Part shown: in pieces, positions 1 through 8,198 of the stretch | Layout: each line of letters opens with the position of its first letter | Position numbering within the stretch: the first letter of the stretch is position 1 | Origin: an uncultured Lachnospiraceae bacterium | GTDB lineage: Bacteria; Bacillota; Clostridia; Lachnospirales; Lachnospiraceae | NCBI GenBank assembly: GCA_910578345.1 | Contig: CAJTRA010000010.1 | Location: 1-64,000 of the forward strand | DNA: 64,000 bases | Reading direction: 5' to 3' | Notes under the pieces: model-generated | The model's database searches: none | What the model was told of the DNA's origin: nothing | What the model saw: only the letters and a program-made list of their open reading frames with translations | Made by a program: the position numbers and the translations under genes

Positions 1-490
1 CTTTAAGCGAAGAAGAAATCATCCGCCTTTATGGGAAACGCTGGGATATCGAAGTATTCTTCAAAGTCTGCAAGAGTTATCTCAGGCTCAGTAAAGAATG
101 CCATTCCCTTTCCTTTGATGCAATGAGCGCCCACACAGCGGTGGTCTTTACCAGATATATGATGCTGTCCATCGAAAACAGGGAATCAAACGACAACCGG
201 TCTCTTGGGGAATTATTTCTGTACTTTACTGATGAAATGTCTGACATTACATGGATAGAGGCATTTCAGATGCTGCTCCAAATGTTCCGGAAACTCTTAG
301 AGGAACACTGCGATCTCGTTGATGAAAAGATAGATGAACTGGTTGAAGCATTCATCAGCACTTTGCCATCTCTTCTACAATCGCAATTAGTTGCGGCATA
401 GCGGTATAAAAGACTGTTCTTTGATAATTGAATCATTGCCAGATATTGAATTTTCAAGGTGCATAGCTAAAATCTATGTGCGAAGTTTGA
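1..490 (+). mobile_element. Right end of an IS4-family insertion sequence (partial)
   Basis: This holds the 3' end of a DDE transposase gene plus about 90 non-coding bases that run into a truncated permease gene. The left end lies outside the window, so the terminal inverted repeats and target duplication cannot be checked. The right boundary is placed near 485-491 because the permease reading frame becomes recognisable just after the T-run at 492-498. A small dyad (CATAG...CTATG, about 462-478) sits close to the end. The exact junction is inferred. Confidence 0.7.
3..401 (+). CDS. IS4-family transposase, C-terminal part
   Basis: The reading frame is open from the window edge, so only the last 132 residues are seen. 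The residues YGKRWDIEVFFK at about 10-21, with a K three further on, fit the Y-(2)-R-(3)-E-(6)-K signature of IS4-family DDE transposases, and the E is the third catalytic acid. The two aspartates would lie upstream, outside the window. The gene ends about 90 bp before the sugar permease remnant it appears to have interrupted. Whether the element is still active cannot be judged from this fragment. Confidence 0.85.
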   Translation, partial: LSEEEIIRLYGKRWDIEVFFKVCKSYLRLSKECHSLSFDAMSAHTAVVFTRYMMLSIENRESNDNRSLGELFLYFTDEMSDITWIEAFQMLLQMFRKLLEEHCDLVDEKIDELVEAFISTLPSLLQSQLVAA

Positions 491-491
491 G

Positions 492-1121
492 TTTTTTTAC
501 TTGAAGAATTCATTCCAGATCTGTATTTTGACGATGGCGGTCGTGACGATCGTCTCCGTGCTGGCGGGGTTTGCCTTTTCGAAATTGAAGATCTGGGGTG
601 CGAAGATATGGATGTCCATGATCCTGTTTACAATCATGGTTCCGGCGCAGGCTTTGATGGTGCCTTTGTACAATACGCTGTCAGACTTGAATCTGCTGGG
701 AACGGTCTGGGGCATGGTGCTGATCTATGTGACTTTCCAGACGCCGTTCTGCGTTCTGATGATGAAAAGCTCTTTTGATATGGTGCCGAATGCGCTGCGG
801 GAAGCTGCGCTCATGGACGGAGCGGGCAGTCTGGCTATTTTCTGGAATATTTATTGTCCGCTGGCAATACCAGGCGCGATCACTGTGATCGTATATGCCG
901 CCTATAATACATGGAATGATTACACGATCGGCCTGACTTTTGGCGGCAGTTCGATGAAGACATTCAATGTGGGGCTGGTGGATATGCTTTCTGCGGATAC
1001 GACGGTCAACTGGGGGACGCTCACTTCCGGTGCGATCGTAGGAATGCTGCCGATCCTCATTTTATTCCTGCTTTTGCAGAAACATTTTGTCAAAGGCATG
1101 ATGAGCGGGGCGGTAAAGTAA
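492..1121 (+). pseudogene. Carbohydrate ABC transporter permease (MalG-type), 5' end removed by IS
   Basis: About 206 residues remain of a family that normally has 270-300. Four hydrophobic segments are visible, and the cytoplasmic EAA loop is intact (EAALMDGAGS...PLAIPG at about residues 111-134), the site that docks the ATPase. The first 70 or so residues, including the first membrane segment, are missing, and IS4-type sequence lies immediately upstream. A TTG at 501 could start translation but has no ribosome binding site. The two GH127 genes downstream suggest that this permease once imported plant-wall oligosaccharides for them. It is most likely non-functional. Confidence 0.8.
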
Positions 1122-1237
1122 AGGAAGACAGATTGTTTCTGCCGGCTGAGTCGGCATGACAGGAAGCGTGAGGGGCAAGCGAAGACGGAATGGTGATAAG
1201 ACAGGAATCAAATAAGAGAAAGGGAACAGGTGGTGAA

Positions 1238-3118
1238 ATGAAAAAATATGACAGACTTCCTCTGACAGAGATAAAACCGTCGGGGTGGCTTTACGGACAA
1301 CTAAAGATCCAGATGAATGGATTGAGCGGCAGGCTGTATGAGATCTGGGACAGCGTTGGCAGCTATTCGGGATGGCTGGGCGGTACAGGCGATAGTTGGG
1401 AGCGCGTGCCTTATTATCTGGACGGGCTGCTTCCCCTGTCCTACTATCTGGACGATAAGGAACACTGGGATCTTTGCATGAGGTTTATCGAGTGGACGCT
1501 TGGGAGTCAGGATGAAACAGGGAATTTCGGCCCGCGTGCGACCTGGGAGGAACAGTGGTCACGTTTTGCCATGTTGAAAGTGCTGATCCAATATGCGGAG
1601 ATCACGGGAGATGACAGGGTGCTTCCTTTCGCAGAGAATTATCTGCAGTATGTGGAAGATCTGGTTACAGGACAGGAGCTGATCAGTTGGTCCAAAGCCC
1701 GCGTTCCGGAACTGCTCTATGTGGGGAAATGGATCTATGAGCAGACGGGGGAAGAAAAGATACTGGAATGCATGAAGAAGATTGACCAGAGAAGTATCGA
1801 CTGGTGTGACTATTTGCGAGACCTGCCTTTTCCGCGTCCGGCGAAGGAGTACATCTACTGGGAGAAAGTGAAGAAGTTTGAACATCTGGAGCTTGAAGAG
1901 ATGTGTCCTTACCATGAGACGCATATAGTGAATGTCACTATGGGCTTCAAGCACCCGGCGCTGCGTGCCCTGCTGTGTGATGATCAGGATTATGCGCGGA
2001 TCGCCAGGGAAGGGATTCAGAATGTCATCAGGAAGCACGGTGTGGCTTCCGGATGCATCAACGGGGATGAACATCTGGCAGGCAGTCATCCTTCACAGGG
2101 GTCGGAGCTGTGTTCTGTGACAGAGTATATGTTCAGCCTGCAGCCACTCATAGAAGTTTTTGGGGATGCCTGGTACGGCGATCTGATGGAGCGTCTTGCT
2201 TATAACGCGCTTCCGGCCACGATCACAGAGGATTTCATGGGACATCAGTATCTGCAGCAGGCAAACCAGATCATTGTAGATGATACAAAACGTCCCTGGT
2301 TTAATAACGATACAGATTCCACAGTCTTTGGGCTGGAGCCGAACTTCGGCTGCTGTACGGCCAACATGCATCAGGGCTGGCCGAAATTTGTCAATGCGCT
2401 CTGGTATCGAGAAGGAGAGGATACCCTGGTGAATATGGTTTTGGCTCCCTCGTCTGTCGATACGACGTTGGCGGGAGAGCGGATCAGACTTCGTCTGGAG
2501 ACAGATTATCCGTTCCGGGAGCAGTTGACCTATCGGTTAGAGGAAGCGCCCGGCCGGCCGGTGCGGATCAAGCTCAGGATCCCGTCCTGGTGCAAGGAGC
2601 CGCAGGTGCAGTGTGAGGGCGGCAGAGTGGTCTTTGAGGAAGAGGGACATTTTGCCGTGGTCGAGAAAGAATTCCGGAAGGGAGATCAGATTCAAGTCCG
2701 TCTGGAAATGAAAGTGACCGCCTCCTTCTGGTATCGGGATACGCTGGCAGTGGAGAGAGGTCCTCTGGTATATGGTCTGGACCTGCAGGAGCGATGGGAA
2801 GTGAAGAAAGAGACGGCGGGTGTGAAAGATTATTATATTTTCCCGGAGAGCGCCTGGAACTATGCGCTTGATAAGTCTCTGCCGCACAAGGTGGAGGAAC
2901 AGGAAGTCTCTGCAGTTCCCTTCTCCAAGAAACATCCGCCAGTGCGTCTGAATGTGTCGGCTCGGAGAGTGGAAGAGTGGAAAGAAAGAAACGGGGATGC
3001 CAGAGAGATTCCGAACAGCCCGGTAAGGGAAGCGGGGGAAGAAGAGACGGTTGCGCTGATTCCCTTTGGCTGCACGAAGCTGCGGATCTCCCAGTTCCCT
3101 TACTATGAAAGTTTATGA
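1238..3118 (+). CDS. GH127-type glycoside hydrolase (beta-L-arabinofuranosidase-like)
   Basis: A 626-residue protein of the Glyco_hydro_127 (former DUF1680) superfamily, whose characterised members remove beta-L-arabinofuranose from plant glycans. It opens with LPLTEIKPSGWL, typical of one branch of the family. The metal and nucleophile motif is conserved: E290-x-C292 in SELCS, and C372-C373 in FGCCTANM, matching the Glu/Cys/Cys/Cys zinc site of family enzymes. No signal peptide is seen, so it should be cytoplasmic. The start at 1238 is preferred over 1190 because AGGTGGTGAA sits just upstream. It probably belonged to one operon with the broken permease and the next gene. Confidence 0.85.
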   Translation: MKKYDRLPLTEIKPSGWLYGQLKIQMNGLSGRLYEIWDSVGSYSGWLGGTGDSWERVPYYLDGLLPLSYYLDDKEHWDLCMRFIEWTLGSQDETGNFGPRATWEEQWSRFAMLKVLIQYAEITGDDRVLPFAENYLQYVEDLVTGQELISWSKARVPELLYVGKWIYEQTGEEKILECMKKIDQRSIDWCDYLRDLPFPRPAKEYIYWEKVKKFEHLELEEMCPYHETHIVNVTMGFKHPALRALLCDDQDYARIAREGIQNVIRKHGVASGCINGDEHLAGSHPSQGSELCSVTEYMFSLQPLIEVFGDAWYGDLMERLAYNALPATITEDFMGHQYLQQANQIIVDDTKRPWFNNDTDSTVFGLEPNFGCCTANMHQGWPKFVNALWYREGEDTLVNMVLAPSSVDTTLAGERIRLRLETDYPFREQLTYRLEEAPGRPVRIKLRIPSWCKEPQVQCEGGRVVFEEEGHFAVVEKEFRKGDQIQVRLEMKVTASFWYRDTLAVERGPLVYGLDLQERWEVKKETAGVKDYYIFPESAWNYALDKSLPHKVEEQEVSAVPFSKKHPPVRLNVSARRVEEWKERNGDAREIPNSPVREAGEEETVALIPFGCTKLRISQFPYYESL

Positions 3119-3132
3119 CTTTCATAGTAAGG
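3098..3132 (+). repeat. Perfect 15-bp inverted repeat over the stop codon of the first GH127 gene
   Basis: CCTTACTATGAAAGT at 3098-3112 is perfectly repeated in inverse at 3118-3132, with a 5-base loop. The gene's TGA stop lies in the hairpin at 3116-3118. No T-run follows, so it is not a standard intrinsic terminator; it may be an mRNA-stabilising or processing element. Confidence 0.7.
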
Positions 3133-3134
3133 AT

Positions 3135-3230
3135 GGCCACGTGGCCTGCCAACCGGCAGGGGATGGCATGATGGGGGTACTGCCGCGGCAGCAGAGAAGG
3201 ATGCCGGAATAAGATAAGTGCCGTATCGGC
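3135..3230 (+). repeat. Cluster of short palindromes between the two GH127 genes
   Basis: The spacer holds GGCCACGTGGCC (3135-3146), CCTGCC-aacc-GGCAGG (3145-3160), CTGCCGCGGCAG (3180-3191) and GCCG-tat-CGGC (3220-3230). Together with the hairpin over the stop codon that makes five dyads in about 130 bases. No T-tracts and no coding potential were seen. The role is unknown. Confidence 0.6.
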
Positions 3231-3248
3231 GGCAGAATGAGAGGCGAT

Positions 3249-5129
3249 ATGAAGAAATACAGTGGAAAGCCAGTCGGTTTTGGACAGGTTGACTTAAAAG
3301 ACGGTTTCTGGCATACACAGCAGGAGCTTGTAAGAGAGGTGACGATCGATGCGGTCTATGACCGGTTCGAGGAGACGGGCAGGTTTGAGGCCCTGAAAGG
3401 GGAGTGGAAAGAAGGAATGCCCTTCAAACCGCATATTTTCTGGGACTCCGATGTGACCAAGTGGATGGAAGGAGCCGCATATTATCTGCGAAAGAAGCCG
3501 GATGCCGCGTTGGAAGAGAAGCTGGATATGCTGGTAGAGCGGATGGAAAAGCTGCAGACGGAAGACGGCTATCTGAATTCATATTTTACTACGGTGGAAC
3601 CGGAGGCGCGTTTTACCAGAAGGCTGGACCATGAATTGTACTGTGCAGGACATTTGATCGAAGGCGCGCTGGCTTACTATGCAGCGACAGGAAAACGGAA
3701 GATGTTGGATCTTACGATCCGCTATATCGATTTGATCGACAGGATCTTCCGCGTAGAACATTCTGCAGCTTTTGACACGCCGGGACATCAGGAGATCGAG
3801 ATGGCTCTGGTCAAGCTGTATCAGTTCACCGGAGAGATCCGTTATAAAGAGCTGGCAGAGTATTTCATGGATATGCGGGGATGCAGCCCAAAAGACGAGG
3901 AGAACACCGGAGAAGATCCGGTAAGTTTCCAGTCCCATCTTCCCGTCAGGAAGCAGAAGACGGCACAGGGACATGCGGTACGGATGCTGTATCAGTTGTG
4001 CGCCATGGCGGATCTGGCGTTGTTAAACCAGGAAGAGGAAATGACGGAGGCCTGTGAGACGCTGTTTGACAACATTGTGCAGAGAAGAATGCATATCACA
4101 GGCGGTGTGGGTTCCACGTATCTGGCGGAAGCGTTTACTTTCGACTACGATCTGCCGGAGCTTACCACCTATAATGAGACTTGTGCGTCCATTGCGCTGG
4201 CAATGTTCTGCAGGCGGATGTGGCTGATCGAGGCGGACCGTAAATATGCAGACTGTGCGGAGCTTGCGCTTTATAACACCGTGTTGAGCGGCATGTCTTT
4301 GTCCGGAGACCGGTTTTTCTATGAGAATCCATTGGCGGCGGATCCAAAGAGAAACCAGTTTAATCAGTCCAGGAAGGAAACTATCCGGGAACACCTGCCC
4401 ATCTTGGAGCGGGTAAAAGTGTTCGATTGTTCCTGTTGCCCGCCGAATCTGGTGCGCACGATGGGAGCGATCGGCGACTATATGTATTCCGTGTCGGAGA
4501 ATACAGTCTACGCCCATTGCTATATGGACGCGGAGGCGAAGATTTGTTTGCAGGAGGGGGAAATCTGTCTGCGGCAGAGGACGCAGTACCCCTATGACGG
4601 GAAGATTGATCTGGAGACGGGGACGGCAGGCGACTATACGATCGCTCTCCGCATTCCGGGCTGGTGTTCCTCCTACCGCATTCTGGTCAATGGGGAACCG
4701 GCAGTTTATACACTGGAGAAAGGGTATGCCTGCTTACGGCGGGTATGGCAGGAGAAGGATCATGTCGTCTTAGATCTGGCTATGCCGGTGGAACTGGTGG
4801 AGGCCAATCCGAGCGTGCCCAATCTGTGCGGAAGAGTCGCCGTGATGAGAGGGCCGATCACCTTCTGTGCGGAAGGGATTGACAATCAGGCGTTGTCTTT
4901 ACGGGATATCAGGATCAGAAATGCTTCTGACTTTGCGGTATCGATGGAGGAAATTTGCGGCAGAAAGATGCCGGTGCTTTCCGGCAGGGCGTCCGTCAGA
5001 AAAGAGTTTGAGGCGTTTTACAGAACATACCGTGGGGAAGAAGAGAGCGTGCCATGGAAGCTGATTCCTTATTTTGCATGGGCGAATAGAGGCGTTTCAG
5101 AAATGAATGTGTGGTTTCTGAAAGCATAA
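3249..5129 (+). CDS. GH127 beta-L-arabinofuranosidase
   Basis: A 626-residue cytoplasmic glycosidase, closer to the canonical GH127 enzymes than its upstream neighbour. It has the (alpha/alpha)6-barrel family hallmarks: YNETCAS with E310 and C312, and SCCPPNLVR with C396-C397. These correspond to the zinc-bound Glu-Cys-Cys-Cys set in which a cysteine acts as nucleophile. The expected reaction is release of L-arabinose from beta-L-arabinofuranosides. The start at 3249 is chosen over the in-frame ATG at 3237 because GAGG lies just ahead of it. The two GH127 paralogues in tandem are diverged and probably differ in linkage preference (inference). Confidence 0.9.
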   Translation: MKKYSGKPVGFGQVDLKDGFWHTQQELVREVTIDAVYDRFEETGRFEALKGEWKEGMPFKPHIFWDSDVTKWMEGAAYYLRKKPDAALEEKLDMLVERMEKLQTEDGYLNSYFTTVEPEARFTRRLDHELYCAGHLIEGALAYYAATGKRKMLDLTIRYIDLIDRIFRVEHSAAFDTPGHQEIEMALVKLYQFTGEIRYKELAEYFMDMRGCSPKDEENTGEDPVSFQSHLPVRKQKTAQGHAVRMLYQLCAMADLALLNQEEEMTEACETLFDNIVQRRMHITGGVGSTYLAEAFTFDYDLPELTTYNETCASIALAMFCRRMWLIEADRKYADCAELALYNTVLSGMSLSGDRFFYENPLAADPKRNQFNQSRKETIREHLPILERVKVFDCSCCPPNLVRTMGAIGDYMYSVSENTVYAHCYMDAEAKICLQEGEICLRQRTQYPYDGKIDLETGTAGDYTIALRIPGWCSSYRILVNGEPAVYTLEKGYACLRRVWQEKDHVVLDLAMPVELVEANPSVPNLCGRVAVMRGPITFCAEGIDNQALSLRDIRIRNASDFAVSMEEICGRKMPVLSGRASVRKEFEAFYRTYRGEEESVPWKLIPYFAWANRGVSEMNVWFLKA

Positions 5130-5136
5130 AGGAAAG

Positions 5137-5153
5137 GGGGGCGTTTTGCCCCC
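5137..5153 (+). terminator. Possible hairpin between convergent genes
   Basis: GGGGGC and GCCCCC pair around a GTTTT loop, 7 bases after the GH127 stop and just before the end of the minus-strand ABC remnant. No clear T-run follows, so termination here is only possible. Confidence 0.35.
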
Positions 5154-5171
5154 TGCCTCCATTCTTTGGCA

Positions 5172-6747
5172 TTATAATTTCCCGATCCTGCACAGCCTTG
5201 CATATTCTCCGTTTTGTGCCACAAGTTCGTCATGGGTTCCCTGTTCGATGATACGCTTGTCTGAGAGAACGTAGATCTGATCCACATGCCGGATTGTTGA
5301 GAGACGGTGTGCGATGAAAATACAGGTTCTGTTTTCCAGCAGCTTCTCAAGGGACTTCTGGATGATCTCTTCACTTTCGTAATCTAAGGCGCTTGTCGCT
5401 TCATCCATGATAAGGATTTTCGGATTCTTAAGAAACAGTCTCGCGATGCTGACCCGTTGACGTTGTCCGCCGGAAAGCATGATGCCTCTCGTGCCTACAA
5501 GGCTGTCATATCCCTTGTCCAGGGAGAGGATAAATTCGTGAATGCCGGCAAGTTTTGCGGCAGTGACGATCTCTTCTTCCGATGCCGGACGCTCCTGCAA
5601 ATGCTATAGTCTGCCCACTCCCGATCACAAAGGAGATCTTCTCCAGAACATTTTCCGATGCGTCTTCATAATGAAAAGAAACCTGGTCGAACGTGATATT
5701 CCCTTCCGGGTCTTGCAAGGAAATAGCGTCTGGCTTTTGTATGACTGCCGGACGGATCTCCATCCTATCCATAAAGCGGATAAAACTCGCTTTCCCTTCT
5801 TCAAACAGCCGCATAAAGTTGAGCATGGTGCGGATCGGTTCGGACAGACTTCCGGCATACAGCAGGAAAGTGATCAAAACCGCCGGACTTAAACTGTCCT
5901 TAGCGATCAACAGGGAACCGAAGATCACGACCAGCATCGATAAAAACTGTGGGTAGGATTCGACTGTTTCATAGAAAAAAGCCTCCAGCTTGTAAAACAT
6001 ACACATGCTTACCGTATAGCGCCTGTTTTTTTCCTGAAAACGATCTCGATGTGCAGCTTCTTTGCCGAAAGCCTTTACCGTGCGGATGCCGGAAAGAGTG
6101 TCCTGTGCATATTCGTTTAGCGCAGACAGATCCCCCTTATTCTGCAGAAGACACTGTTCCATCTTCTGATCGGCGAAATAAGCGGCAATGCCGAGAAACG
6201 GCAGTACCGAAAAGACAATCAGCGTCAGGGGAACATGGAGACGGAGCATGATCGCAAAAGCGCCGATGAACTTGATCATTGTCATCAGCAGATCCTCCGG
6301 CGCGTGGTGAAACAGTTCTGTCATATTGGTCAGGTCGTTGGACAGCACGGTCATGAGTTTCCCCGTACTGTTTCTCGCATGAAATCCAAAAGACAGGGCT
6401 TCATAGTGTTCGAACAGTTCTAAGCGCATCGTCTCCTCCATTTTGGCGCCCATGGCATGTCCAAAGTAAGCATAAATGATATTGCTTACGACTTTGATTA
6501 CAGTAAGCAGGACTAAAATACCTGCCGCGGTCAATAGTTTATGGAAAGTGCCGTCCTGTCATTTTGCAAGAACTTCCCCGGTCATATAACCTGATACCAG
6601 GGGAAACAGCAGAACGCTGCCTGCGCTGAGCGCGGCGAAGAACAGATCCATTAAGAAGATAGCGCGGTGCGGCCTGTAGTAAGATAAGAATTTCTTTGCT
6701 CTTTGTTTGGTAAATTTTGACTTCATAGGTCCTCCAGATGATGCCAT
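5172..6747 (-). pseudogene. ABC exporter (permease-ATPase half-transporter), broken
   Basis: The remnant reads from 6747 leftwards. It starts with an N-terminal region ending FPLVSGYMTGEVLAK, then meets an in-frame TGA at 6559-6561, after which the same frame resumes through the remaining transmembrane domain to about 5600. At the Walker A site (FAGASG) the sequence jumps straight to RPASEEEIV in another frame, so the stretch from Walker A to past the Q-loop, some 60-70 residues, is missing. The signature LSGGQRQR, Walker B ILIMDEATSALD and the H-loop remain. Without Walker A the ATPase cannot bind ATP normally. It resembles lipid A/drug-type exporters such as MsbA/BmrA. No partner half-transporter gene lies nearby. 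Confidence 0.88.
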
Positions 6748-6936
6748 TATAACGGATTCTGTGAGGAAAGGGAACCAGTTTTTGCCAGTGAAAACCGGTT
6801 TCTTTTTTGCCGGTGAGATGCTATAGTGTGATTACGGTAAATGGTATAACAATATACAGGGATGTTTTTTGCAAGGACGAAAATTAAATTCCGAATGTCG
6901 TTAACGATCGTAAACTTTGGGATAAAGGAGGAGCAG

Positions 6937-7473
6937 ATGATGCAGTATACGACCAGATATGAGACGCCGCTTGGCAGGGTGCTTCTGGCGGCAGATGAAA
7001 CGGGACTTACCGGATTATGGTTTGATGGGGCAAAATATTATGCGGCAGGACTCAATCCGCAGCACGAAGAGAAAGAGGTGCCTGTATTTGAGACGACGAG
7101 GAGATGGCTTGCGCTTTATTTCTCCGGACAGGAACCGGATCATCTGCCGCCGGTCCACCTGATCGGTTCGCCGTTTCAGCGCAGAGTCTGGGAGATCATG
7201 CTTGAGATTCCCTACGGGCAGACGATGACCTACAAGGAGCTGGCGGTAAGGATCGCGGAGGAGAGGGGAATTCCGCGGATGTCGGCGCAGGCCGTGGGCG
7301 GGGCAGTGGCCCACAATCCGATCTCGATCATTCTCCCCTGTCACCGGATGGTAGGGAGTAATGGGAGTCTGACAGGATATGCAGGCGGGATTCCAAGAAA
7401 GATAGAATTATTAAAGTTGGAAGGCGTCCCGATGGAGGGGCTGTTTGTGCCGGCGAAATCTACGGCGTTATAG
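6937..7473 (+). CDS. ogt: Methylated-DNA--protein-cysteine methyltransferase
   Basis: A 178-residue suicide repair enzyme that moves the alkyl group from O6-methylguanine onto its own cysteine. The active site PCHRMVG, with C135, is intact in NPISIILPCHR, and an N-terminal RNase H-like domain precedes it. The helix-turn-helix region (YGQTMTYKELA...) lies at about residues 93-103. The start at 6937 follows AAAGGAGGAGCAG, a strong ribosome binding site; an in-frame start at 6862 has none. It stands alone, divergent from the dead ABC gene and separated from the ECF genes by their own promoter. Confidence 0.95.
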   Translation: MMQYTTRYETPLGRVLLAADETGLTGLWFDGAKYYAAGLNPQHEEKEVPVFETTRRWLALYFSGQEPDHLPPVHLIGSPFQRRVWEIMLEIPYGQTMTYKELAVRIAEERGIPRMSAQAVGGAVAHNPISIILPCHRMVGSNGSLTGYAGGIPRKIELLKLEGVPMEGLFVPAKSTAL

Positions 7474-7496
7474 CTCCAAGTTCTGCTCTCTTTCAG

Positions 7497-7525
7497 TTGA
7501 CACCGCATCATTGTCAGTCTATAAT
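7497..7525 (+). promoter_or_regulatory. Consensus promoter for the ECF transporter operon
   Basis: TTGACA at 7497-7502, a 17-base spacer and TATAAT at 7520-7525 form a perfect sigma-A promoter. It lies 61 bases before the S-component start, and no riboswitch-like leader fits in the short distance. Confidence 0.8.
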
Positions 7526-7586
7526 ACAGTTGTGTGATTTTTACATAATAATACATTTTTTCTAACGAGAGAGGGAGGAAATTCCA

Positions 7587-8129
7587 ATGAAGAAATTATC
7601 TGTTAAGAGTGTTGTTGCCATCGGCATCGGTGCGGCGTTGTTCTTTGTGCTGGGTAAGCTTGTGATACCTTCACCGGTTCCGAATACGAATATCAGCTTA
7701 CAGTATGCAGTCCAGACGGTATTCGCTACGTTGTTTGGGCCGATCGTCGGCTTCCTGATCGGTTTTATCGGACATACGCTGGCGGATGCGACAAGTTACG
7801 GACCGTGGTGGAGCTGGATCATTGCTTCCGGCGTGGTAGGCCTTATCGTAGGGTTTGCGACGATGAAGATGGACATCAATGATGGCATCGATACGAAGAA
7901 GATCGTAAGATTCAATATTGCGCAGGTAGTTGCGCATCTGGTGGCATGGGGGATCGTTGCACCGATTCTCGACATTCTGATCTATTCGGAGCCGATTGAG
8001 AAATTATTTGCACAGGGTCTGATGGCAGGCACAGCCAATATCATCACGACGGGTATTGTCGGTACTCTTCTGTTAGTTGCATATGCGAAGACGGTCGTAA
8101 AGAAAGGTTCCTTGAACAAAGAAAATTAA
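7587..8129 (+). CDS. ECF transporter S component, UPF0397 family
   Basis: A 180-residue membrane protein with about five hydrophobic segments. The opening MKKLSVKSVVAIGIGAALFF and the SPVPNTNISLQYAV and YGPWWSWI stretches identify the UPF0397 family of substrate-binding subunits of energy-coupling-factor importers. Members are usually annotated as riboflavin or related vitamin transporters, but the substrate here is not proven. The ATPase and T component follow, giving a dedicated (group I) ECF system. The ribosome binding site is GAGAGGGAGGAA. A terminator-like hairpin sits directly downstream, which could make this subunit more abundant than its partners. Confidence 0.88.
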   Translation: MKKLSVKSVVAIGIGAALFFVLGKLVIPSPVPNTNISLQYAVQTVFATLFGPIVGFLIGFIGHTLADATSYGPWWSWIIASGVVGLIVGFATMKMDINDGIDTKKIVRFNIAQVVAHLVAWGIVAPILDILIYSEPIEKLFAQGLMAGTANIITTGIVGTLLLVAYAKTVVKKGSLNKEN

Positions 8130-8148
8130 TCGATAGTGGCGATCATTG

Positions 8149-8180
8149 AGAGCGGCCGTTTTCACGCGGCGGCTCTTTTT
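8149..8180 (+). terminator. Intrinsic terminator or attenuator after the S component
   Basis: AGAGCGGCCG (8149-8158) pairs with CGGCGGCTCT (8167-8176) with one mismatch, followed by TTTT. It lies between the S component and the ATPase of one functional unit, so partial read-through is expected. Confidence 0.7.
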
Positions 8181-8198
8181 GCGAAAAGGAGAAAGCAT

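Noticed and set aside
6785..6822. Hairpin with T-run upstream of ogt as a terminator
   Set aside because: The AACCAGTTTT/AAAACCGGTT stem has a mismatch, and it would terminate nothing on the plus strand because the upstream gene is on the minus strand.
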